Below are positions 57,706-64,000 of a stretch of DNA of 64,000 bases, one piece after another. The notes under the pieces were generated by a model, which had not been told where the DNA came from, searched no databases, and saw only the letters and a list, made by a program, of their open reading frames with translations. Origin of the DNA: Phycicoccus sp. Soil748. Lineage in GTDB: Bacteria; Actinomycetota; Actinomycetes; Actinomycetales; Dermatophilaceae. The position numbers were made by a program, and so were the translations under genes. Numbering within the stretch: the first letter of the stretch is position 1; every line of letters begins with the position of its first letter. The stretch covers positions 30,000-93,999 of the forward strand of contig NZ_LMSC01000005.1 in NCBI RefSeq assembly GCF_001428025.1, written 5' to 3'.

Positions 57706-59421
57706 CTACTCGCTGACGCGCACGTCGCAGGAGAGGTCGGCGAGGTAGACGAGGCTGCGACCGCTGGGGTCGAGCCTGACGGGGGGTTGGTCCTTGCTGG
57801 CGGTGCGGATGTCCAAGGAGCTCGACTGGCTCGTCTCTGCGGGGTCTTTGAGGGTCAGCTCGCACTGGGTGTTGCCACTGGGCCAGTTCTGCACCTCCAC
57901 CGTGACCGGGCCGGTCGCGGCGAAGGCGTCGGTGTCACCACGGTAGGCAGAGAAGACAGCGGGCAGTCGGGCTTCTCCAGGCGTGGCCCGGGTGACGACC
58001 TGGCAGGCGGTGTCGTTCACGGTCCAGGTGAAGGAGCCCGCGTACGGGATCTGGTAGGAGTGGGTGCCGTACAGGCCGTCCCACGACCACGAGTTGTCGG
58101 ATCCGTTCCTCGCGAGGGTGACCGCGCACCCGTTGTCCTGCCCGGAGATCCGGTCGTGGACCTCGAACCGCCAGGGGCCGGACGCCGTGTAGCTGCTGCC
58201 TCCTGCGTGGCTGCCACCTTCTCGTTGGCTGTTCCAGGCCAGGCCCCCGACAACGGCGCCGAGGCCGACCACCCCGGCCAGCGCGCCGTAGCGGACGCGT
58301 CGTGAGGACGTCCACTGCCGCCACCGCGACGCAGCCTCCGAACGCCCCGCCTCTGCTTGCGCCGGTGGCGGTCCCGTGGAAGGCCGACCGCTGGCAGACG
58401 ACTGCGGTGGAGCATTGTGGGCTCGCAGGTGGTTCCTGGCCCGTTCCGCCACCTCCGGCCGGTCACTGCGCGCCACGTGGTCGAGGGCCTGGCGCGCGGC
58501 GAGGACGCGCGCCGGGTCCGGATCGGACAACCACTCGGCGAGCGCGTCGACGGCGCCGGACCGGACGGGGAGGTAGGAGCTCTCCAGCGACGACGAGATA
58601 CCCGCCGGCAGCTCGGCCGGGGTCACGGTGACGCCGCGCGGGTTGCGGGCCAGCACGATGGTTCCCTCGGCGCCGTACAGCCAGCGTTGAGGTGTCTGGG
58701 CAGCATCGGAGGAGCGGACCTTCTCGTACGCGTAGCCGTAGGCGTCCTCGACCGACACGTACCCGTCGCCGTCCAGGTCGGCCGAGCCTGTGCGGATTCC
58801 CTCGACCAGTGCGTGGGTGAACACCGAACCAGGCATGTCGTGTCCGGGCACGGGCTGGCCCTCGAAGGAGTACTCACTCCCTCGGGACGCGGTCAACACG
58901 ACCCGACCACGCCCCGGTCCGAGGAAGCGTTCTCCCAGGCCGAGCTCGTCTCCGCCCTTGGCGCCAGCCGCGAACGCCCCGCTGAAGCAGCAGTCGAGGA
59001 TCAGGACCTGGCGCTTCGCGCGGCACTCCTCGAGCTGGTCGAGCAACCACTGCGCCTCGAGGCCGGTGGCGGCCAGCCGGTCCTTCCTGGTGTCGCTCGT
59101 GGCGAAGTACAGCCGACGCCGGAGGTCCATGAGGCCGTGGCAGGAGAAGTACACGAGGACGAGGTCGTCGGGTCGGCGCTCGGCGAGGAAGTCGGCGACG
59201 GCGATCCGCACCGACTGGGCCGTGGCGTCGACCATGGAGGTGACGCTGAAGCCACCGATGGCGGGGTCCGCCAGGACGCGGCCGAAGTTGTCGGCGTCGT
59301 GGGCCGGTGACCGCAGACGGCCCAGCGCAGGGTCCTGGTACGCCTGCGTCGCGACGACGAGGGCGACTCGCTGCTCGTCGGGCAGGTCAGGAGCTGGTTG
59401 CGTGTCGGGCGAGCCAGGCAT
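57706..59421 (-). CDS. Membrane-anchored caspase (peptidase C14) protein
   Basis: A 571-residue protein. The caspase domain (about residues 15-262) has the catalytic His95 in YFSCHGLMD and Cys145 in LILDCCFSGAF. An EF-hand-like loop, DLDGDGYVSVED (215-226), sits near its end. A helical segment (about 285-335), a Pro/Ser linker and one membrane helix (about 378-396) precede a 175-residue outer domain with four cysteines. The ATG at 59421 lies inside the 3' end of the EACC1-like gene (35-nt overlap), so both are translationally coupled. It is the probable effector of the conflict operon. Confidence 0.88.
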   Translation of the reverse strand: MPGSPDTQPAPDLPDEQRVALVVATQAYQDPALGRLRSPAHDADNFGRVLADPAIGGFSVTSMVDATAQSVRIAVADFLAERRPDDLVLVYFSCHGLMDLRRRLYFATSDTRKDRLAATGLEAQWLLDQLEECRAKRQVLILDCCFSGAFAAGAKGGDELGLGERFLGPGRGRVVLTASRGSEYSFEGQPVPGHDMPGSVFTHALVEGIRTGSADLDGDGYVSVEDAYGYAYEKVRSSDAAQTPQRWLYGAEGTIVLARNPRGVTVTPAELPAGISSSLESSYLPVRSGAVDALAEWLSDPDPARVLAARQALDHVARSDRPEVAERARNHLRAHNAPPQSSASGRPSTGPPPAQAEAGRSEAASRWRQWTSSRRVRYGALAGVVGLGAVVGGLAWNSQREGGSHAGGSSYTASGPWRFEVHDRISGQDNGCAVTLARNGSDNSWSWDGLYGTHSYQIPYAGSFTWTVNDTACQVVTRATPGEARLPAVFSAYRGDTDAFAATGPVTVEVQNWPSGNTQCELTLKDPAETSQSSSLDIRTASKDQPPVRLDPSGRSLVYLADLSCDVRVSE

Positions 59422-59767
59422 CGATGATGTGCTCCTGCTCGGCGGCGGTGATGCCGTTGAGCTTCAGGGTGTCCCCGCCCATGGTGACCTCGACGTCCCT
59501 GCTGCGCCGCCCGGCCCAGCCGCGGAGCAGCTCGATGACGGCCCGCACCGTCTCGACGGAGCCCACCTGGACGGCCAGCCAGCCGGCCAGGTCGACGACG
59601 CCCTTGGCGCCCACCGGGGACTCGCCCGGGGTCAGCGTGCGCACGTCCTCGACGTCGAGGTCGAGGAGCTCTCGGCGCAGGAGAGCCGCCTGGTCGAGCA
59701 GGTCCCCGTCCTCGTCCCCGTCGACCGGTCGCACCTGGACGACCAGACCATCGCCGGCGTCTGCCAT
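59387..59767 (-). CDS. EACC1-like effector-associated component
   Basis: A 126-residue protein: an acidic start, then a beta-alpha core SVETVRAVIELLRGWAGR followed by SRDVEVTMGGDTLKLNG. Spacing and sequence resemble the effector-associated constant component EACC1, described computationally beside caspase, trypsin and TIR effectors in actinobacterial conflict systems. The match is from memory of the family, not a search. Start ATG 59767 with AAAGG upstream. It overlaps the caspase gene by 35 nt and follows the MBL gene after 67 nt. Confidence 0.75.
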   Translation of the reverse strand: MADAGDGLVVQVRPVDGDEDGDLLDQAALLRRELLDLDVEDVRTLTPGESPVGAKGVVDLAGWLAVQVGSVETVRAVIELLRGWAGRRSRDVEVTMGGDTLKLNGITAAEQEHIIDAWLARHATSS

Positions 59768-59834
59768 CTCCCAGATCCTTTCGGAGTCACCATCGATACT
59801 CCTCCGCGGTGGCCGACCCGGTAAAGGCCCAGCC

Positions 59835-61199
59835 TCACCGCTCGTCGTGGACGAGCAGGAACGGGCCGCCGGTGGCTGCCGCCTGGACTTCGAGGTAGGG
59901 CTGCTTCTGGTCGAGGTCGTCGGTGGAGTGCAGGGAGCCGATGGCCCTGAGGGCGTCGACGAGGGTCTGGCGGGGGACGGCGGTGGCCTCGCTCTCGCCG
60001 TGGACCCCGGGGCGGGTGGACATCAGGCTGGTCAGGGGTGGAACGGTCGGGGGACGCTCCTGCCACAGCGCGTAGAGGCTGCGCGGGGTGGCGTTGCGGC
60101 TGCCGTGGTGGCCGACCTTGTAGAGGTCGACGTCACGCAGCGTCGCCCGGAGGTCGGGGTGGGCGGCCAGCTTGTCGAGGGTGTACTGCCAGTTCTCGAT
60201 CTGCGCGTCACCGGGGAAGAGCAGGCTCAGGTTCCCGACGTGCAGCAGGAGGATGAGACTGGTGTTGTTCAGGACGTCGTCGAGCCGGTGGACGAGGCGG
60301 GCGGCCGAGTCAGAGCGCTGCCCTGCCAGCCGTTCGACGAGCCAGCGGACTGGCCCCGGGCCGAGGTCGACGTCGGAGAGTGCTCCGGTGGACCCCGTGG
60401 ACCCCGTCGACCCCGTGGACCCGGTGGCGCCGGTGGACCCGCGGCCCCCGGTGGGGCCGGCGACCGACGCCAGCGAGGCGCGCAGGCGCAGCATCCAGAA
60501 CTCGTCCTTGTCGTCCTCGCGCTGGCCGGTCACGGCCGGCGACTGCTCGACGGTGGGCGGCCCGAGCACGGTGACGGTCAGACCGGGGATGAGGTCGGCG
60601 GTGTCGGGGTCGCTGCCGGCGTGCAGGTACCGGCCGCGGCCCGTGTCGGAGAGGGTGTCGAGGAGTCGGACCGCGTCTGCGTTCTTGAGCTGCTGCTCGG
60701 CAGCCAGGCGCACGTCCTCGTGCAGTCCGGCGGTGCTGGCCAGGTGCTCTGCGGCGGCCTGCACGCCGGCGAGGCCGGCGGCGAAGGACCGGGACCCGGC
60801 GCCGAGCGCAGGGTTGCCGTCGGTGTGTGCCGGTCCGGTGGCGTCGGCCTGGAGGGTTGGGTCCTCGGTCCACGGACGGAGCACCCGCGCGGGGGAGAGC
60901 CGGCGGAGGGTGGCCTCCCCGGTGCTGTCGCCGAACCCGGAAAGGTGGTCCTTGTGCCTGTGGGTGAGGGCGAGGACGTCCAGGACGCCGTGGGTGTGCT
61001 CCTCGATGAGTGCGGCAACGTCACGCATCCGCCCCTTGGCGCGACCCTCGCGGGCCGAGCGGGAGGAGCCGTAGTCGATGAGGAGGTGCCGCTCGGCGCG
61101 CCCGTCCGGGAGGGGCTCGTCGTACTCGACCGTGACGAGGAAGCAGTCGCCGAACCCGACCTGGTACATCCGGACCCGGACGGTGACGGGGGTGCTCAC
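59835..61199 (-). CDS. Metallo-beta-lactamase-fold hydrolase with a collagen-like Gly-Ser-Thr run
   Basis: A 454-residue MBL-fold protein of the ComEC/competence-like type. The metal motif HRHKDH (80-85) is in ALTHRHKDHLSG; the second site is LFPGDAQIENW and the third KVGHHGSRNATP. A low-complexity stretch of Gly-Ser-Thr triplets, encoded by 9-bp repeats at 60385-60438, sits between the two halves of the fold. No signal peptide. GTG at 61199 overlaps the upstream metallopeptidase gene by 4 nt. A nuclease or phosphodiesterase activity is possible. Confidence 0.85.
   Translation of the reverse strand: MSTPVTVRVRMYQVGFGDCFLVTVEYDEPLPDGRAERHLLIDYGSSRSAREGRAKGRMRDVAALIEEHTHGVLDVLALTHRHKDHLSGFGDSTGEATLRRLSPARVLRPWTEDPTLQADATGPAHTDGNPALGAGSRSFAAGLAGVQAAAEHLASTAGLHEDVRLAAEQQLKNADAVRLLDTLSDTGRGRYLHAGSDPDTADLIPGLTVTVLGPPTVEQSPAVTGQREDDKDEFWMLRLRASLASVAGPTGGRGSTGATGSTGSTGSTGSTGALSDVDLGPGPVRWLVERLAGQRSDSAARLVHRLDDVLNNTSLILLLHVGNLSLLFPGDAQIENWQYTLDKLAAHPDLRATLRDVDLYKVGHHGSRNATPRSLYALWQERPPTVPPLTSLMSTRPGVHGESEATAVPRQTLVDALRAIGSLHSTDDLDQKQPYLEVQAAATGGPFLLVHDER
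60385..60438. repeat. Six 9-bp tandem repeats inside the MBL-fold gene
   Basis: Six units close to CCGGTGGAC/CCCGTGGAC, each encoding a Gly-Ser-Thr-like triplet on the minus strand. In-frame expansion or contraction would change linker length only. Confidence 0.85.
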
Positions 61200-62899
61200 C
61201 AGGCCTCCCCGGACATCGTCTCGGTGTTGTGCAGCTCGGCGAAGGCCTGCCCGCGTGCGGCGCCGTCGGAGAAGCCCAGCCGGTGCCTGGTGTCCTGTCG
61301 TCCGGTGCGCTGGAGGTACTCCAGCCGGCGCAGCTGCCGCCACCAGTCGTCCAGGTCCTTGTGCAGGTGCAGCTTGAGGTGGCCGAACTGGTCGAACACC
61401 AGGGTGCCGCCACCCAACAGCTGGATGGGGGTGTCGGGGTCGATGCCCTCGGGGACGTTGAGCCCAGAGATCCGCTCGAGCTCCCCAGCACGGAGCTCGA
61501 GCATCTGCACGTAGGTGGCGACGCTCTCGGAGACGATGAGCCCGTCGGGGCCGATCCGCTGGCTGGGCAGGACGGTGTCGACCAGCGTGTAGTACTGGGG
61601 GTCCAACCCGAGCCGGCGAGCGTTCCGCCACAGGAAGCGGTAGACCTCGTCCCTGCCCGAGCGCAGGGCCGCGAAGTTGATGCTCAGGTAGCTCGGCGGC
61701 GCCTCGACGTCGAGTGCCTTGTCCTCCCAGTCGTCGGGGACGGTGACCCCGGCTCGGGTGAAACGGTCGACCAACATGCCCCGGTAGTCCAGGTCGTCGT
61801 CGGGGGCGACCGCGACGTCGGCAAGGAGGACGGCGTAGAGCAGGTCGGGCAGCTCGAACTCCACGGGAGGCAGGTAGTCCAGGCCGCGGATGAGCATGGT
61901 GAGCAGCTGGGTGGCAGCCTTGGCGCCCTCCTCCGCGGCGCGGGCCCGGTCCAGGCTGGCCCTGGCGTGGTCCTCGCCGGGCGGGAAGAGCGCGACGAGC
62001 CGCTTGAGCCAGATGTCCAGGAGCACGTCGAGGACCACGGCGACGAGGACCTCGCCGCGGCGGTGCGGCTCTGCGAACTCAGGCAGGTCGGCCCAGTTCG
62101 CCGGTGGCGGGTCGAGGGCGGAGTGGCGCAGTGCGCCGCGACCGTGGCTCAGCACGTGCCCTATCTGCTCGGCGACCCCGGTGAGGACGCCGCGGCGAAG
62201 CCGCTCCAGGGTGACCTGCCGCCCGCTGATCCTGCCGTTCTTGTCTGCGGGGCCGAGGGCCTGCTCGACGACCGGCCGCATCGAGAAGACCGACAGCAGG
62301 GCGACCATGTCGGCGAGTCCTTCGTGCAGGGCGGCCTGGTCGGGCAGGCCGGGCTCGAGGTACCGGCGTCGCAGCCCGTCGAGGACCGCGTGGGTGGTCT
62401 CGTGCACGACGACGTCGTAGCTCAGGCACGTGTACACGGGGCCGGACCGCCCGACGGCCGGGACGTACCCGAACAGCAGCGACCGGTCCTCGTAGGAGTA
62501 GTACGCGTTGGCCTCGGCGAAGGCGTGCGGGACCAGGTGCAGGTGGTGGCCGGGGAACCCCCAGGGGAGCCGGCGCCCGAGCGCCGACTCGAACGTCGCC
62601 AGGGTGCGGGTCGCGACCGTGTACACCTGCTGGGCGTGGAAGGCGAAGCTCCTCACCAGCTCGGTGTCGGACGCGTCCGCGTAGGGGTCCTTGCCCGTGA
62701 TCGCGGGGTGCAACCGGTACTGGCCGGAGGAGGCGTCGAAGTCGACGACGTGGAACCGCGGCCCCCGCGGGCCGTCCTCCACCCGGTCCCACGGCACCCG
62801 CACGGTGGCGGTCAGGATGGAACCGTCGTCCCCGGTCACCGACGGGTCCTGGGCGATCACCCGCAGGTCGATGTGCGTACGGGTCGCCTGGGTCCCCAC
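61196..62899 (-). CDS. Gluzincin-type zinc metallopeptidase (HExxH)
   Basis: A 567-residue protein. The zinc motif HETTH (166-170, in YDVVVHETTHAVLDGL) is followed 23 residues later by ALHEGLADM, whose Glu193 is the likely third ligand, as in thermolysin-like (gluzincin) peptidases. No signal peptide is seen, so it may act in the cytosol, perhaps on the caspase or another partner. The GTG at 62899 lies 1 nt after the DUF2235 stop. The end overlaps the MBL gene by 4 nt. The C-terminal 300 residues are of unknown fold. Confidence 0.8.
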   Translation of the reverse strand: MGTQATRTHIDLRVIAQDPSVTGDDGSILTATVRVPWDRVEDGPRGPRFHVVDFDASSGQYRLHPAITGKDPYADASDTELVRSFAFHAQQVYTVATRTLATFESALGRRLPWGFPGHHLHLVPHAFAEANAYYSYEDRSLLFGYVPAVGRSGPVYTCLSYDVVVHETTHAVLDGLRRRYLEPGLPDQAALHEGLADMVALLSVFSMRPVVEQALGPADKNGRISGRQVTLERLRRGVLTGVAEQIGHVLSHGRGALRHSALDPPPANWADLPEFAEPHRRGEVLVAVVLDVLLDIWLKRLVALFPPGEDHARASLDRARAAEEGAKAATQLLTMLIRGLDYLPPVEFELPDLLYAVLLADVAVAPDDDLDYRGMLVDRFTRAGVTVPDDWEDKALDVEAPPSYLSINFAALRSGRDEVYRFLWRNARRLGLDPQYYTLVDTVLPSQRIGPDGLIVSESVATYVQMLELRAGELERISGLNVPEGIDPDTPIQLLGGGTLVFDQFGHLKLHLHKDLDDWWRQLRRLEYLQRTGRQDTRHRLGFSDGAARGQAFAELHNTETMSGEAW

Positions 62900-62900
62900 G

Positions 62901-63968
62901 TCACAGGCCCTTCGGGCGGTACGGGTGTGCGGTGCCCGTGGTCCCGTCCACGCGAAGGCGCACCGAGCTGTGGAAGGTGTCGCCCGGTCGTGGGTCGCGG
63001 GGCCGCCACCCGGGTCCGGCAAGCGCCCAGGGCCACGGGTGTGGATGGATGGCGCCCTCGACGGCGTACGCCTCCGGCAGGGGCTCGCCGACTCCTGCGC
63101 CCAGCATCTTCTCGTGCCGTGCAGCGTCCAGCTGCAGCCCAGCCTTGTCGGCCTCACCGGTCATCCATGCCAACGTGATGTCGGCGAGCCGATGGTCCGG
63201 GTACAGGCCGCCGACGTCGCTGTGCACCCCCGGGAACCAGGCCTCTGCCAGCGCGCCTCCGCGCTGGGCGAGCTGCTCGGGGTCGAACCGGTAGACCGCG
63301 TACGGGCCGCGGTTCTCGTCCAGGGCCATCGCGTGCCGGCCGACCGCGACGTTGGAGACCTTGCGGGTGAACGGCCAGTGGGCCTGCTCGAACTGGGCTT
63401 TGAGGTTGAGCCAGCCGACGAACTTCACCGTGTCCCACACGCCGAGGAAGGCCACGTTGCGGGCGAAGCGGTTGAACTCGGGGTTGCCGAAGCCCTCACC
63501 GAAGTCCTGCCGCTGGGCCCAGAAGCGCTTCTCCTGCGCCTCGCTCGGGTCCGGCGCGGTGTTCCTCGCATACAGCTTCAACGCATACGGCACCAGGTTC
63601 TCGGCCCCCGGGCGCAGCAGCCCCACCGTGCGGAGCATCCCCGTCAGCGCCAACGACGTGTACGCGCCACGACTGAACCCGAACACCATCACGCGGTCGC
63701 CCGGCCGGTAGTGGTTCATCAGCCACGTGTACGCCTCGGCGATGTTGTCCCGGATGCCGTAGCCGACGACCAGACCCGCCGCCCGCGTGGCCGCCTGTCC
63801 CGCCCGGGTCGTCGCGCTCCGGGCTCCCATCGTCCCCACACCCGGGTCGTAGTACACCAGCTGATCGTCGTTCTTCACGCACAGGTCGTAGATCCGGGCG
63901 ACGTTCGTGGAACCGGTCTCCGGCTCGTTCGCGGTGCCGTCCAGGCAGACCACCAGGTTGCGACCCAC
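62901..63968 (-). CDS. DUF2235 alpha/beta hydrolase (Tle1-like phospholipase fold)
   Basis: A 355-residue hydrolase of the DUF2235 family, whose members include type VI secretion phospholipase effectors. NLVVCLDGTANEPETGSTNV opens it; the nucleophile elbow is VFGFSRGAYTSLAL (GxSxG). FLGVWDTVKFVGW and GVHSDVGGLYPD are family landmarks, the latter with the Asp/His region. The GTG at 63968 follows GGAGG. It is the first visible gene of the conflict operon; whether another gene precedes it beyond the window edge cannot be told. Confidence 0.87.
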   Translation of the reverse strand: MGRNLVVCLDGTANEPETGSTNVARIYDLCVKNDDQLVYYDPGVGTMGARSATTRAGQAATRAAGLVVGYGIRDNIAEAYTWLMNHYRPGDRVMVFGFSRGAYTSLALTGMLRTVGLLRPGAENLVPYALKLYARNTAPDPSEAQEKRFWAQRQDFGEGFGNPEFNRFARNVAFLGVWDTVKFVGWLNLKAQFEQAHWPFTRKVSNVAVGRHAMALDENRGPYAVYRFDPEQLAQRGGALAEAWFPGVHSDVGGLYPDHRLADITLAWMTGEADKAGLQLDAARHEKMLGAGVGEPLPEAYAVEGAIHPHPWPWALAGPGWRPRDPRPGDTFHSSVRLRVDGTTGTAHPYRPKGL

Positions 63969-64000
63969 ACCGAACCTCCGATCCCGGCACCCACCGCACG

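Noticed and set aside
59307-61514. 735-codon plus-strand frame
   Set aside because: Opposite the MBL, EACC1 and caspase genes, all of which have clear motifs on the minus strand.
61229-63178. 649-codon plus-strand frame
   Set aside because: Shadow of the metallopeptidase gene with HExxH on the other strand.

Overview
The window is 64 kb of very GC-rich (roughly 70%) DNA from an actinobacterium. Evidence for this is a WhiB regulator, an NagZ/LpqI-type lipoprotein, GTG starts throughout, many leaderless -10 boxes 6-7 nt before start codons, two CIRCE operators before groES, and a gene order (glmS, acpS, nnrDE, alr, tsaE-tsaB-rimI-tsaD, groES-groL, whiB, guaB, guaB3, choD-like, guaA) that parallels the glmS-guaA segment of Mycobacterium tuberculosis as I remember it. 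The absence of mycobacterial lipid genes and the general gene style suggest a Micrococcales-type organism (for example Intrasporangiaceae), but that is only an inference. No rRNA, tRNA, CRISPR array or intact transposase was seen.

1-38.9 kb is conserved core. It runs from pantothenate kinase (coaA, cut by the left edge) through amino-sugar, CoA/ACP and cell-wall genes (glmS, acpS, nnrDE, alr) and a tightly overlapping tRNA-t6A operon (tsaE, tsaB, rimI, tsaD). Then come a GH3 lipoprotein, a YtrA-type GntR/membrane-protein pair facing a divergent gene with a shared operator, a nucleoside hydrolase-ribokinase pair, and a Tat-exported PhoX-like protein behind a PHO-box-like repeat. Next are groES-groL under CIRCE control, a sigma-like protein tethered to the membrane, a WhiB3-like regulator, guaB and guaB3, and an aldehyde dehydrogenase translationally coupled to a ChoD-like GMC oxidoreductase. 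The core ends with a heterodimeric ABC exporter, a beta-propeller protein, SURF1, DUF3817, guaA and an acyltransferase.

39-57.6 kb is accessory and mosaic. The part from about 39 to 44.7 kb is visibly less GC-rich and sparse in genes. It holds two beta-lactamase-fold lipoproteins (one without its catalytic Ser and Lys), two tandem sister micro-membrane proteins, a broken membrane-protein gene and an HNH endonuclease. It is followed by a MerR-cupin-alcohol dehydrogenase-acetyltransferase operon that looks like an aldehyde/electrophile response, and by a TetR regulator facing a four-gene operon (tautomerase, glycosyltransferase, NTF2-like, alpha/beta hydrolase) across a 38-bp perfect palindrome. 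Several small acetyltransferases, a two-copy DivIVA-motif protein, a cytosolic serine hydrolase and an ECF42-type sigma factor with its YCII/DGPF partner complete the region.

57.7-64 kb is a compact minus-strand operon: DUF2235 hydrolase, gluzincin-type metallopeptidase, metallo-beta-lactamase-fold protein, an EACC1-like small protein and a membrane-anchored caspase. The chain of overlapping or near-adjacent genes, and the pairing of a caspase with an EACC1-like component, point to a biological-conflict (immunity or programmed-death) system. This is the most interesting part of the window; it may continue past the right edge.
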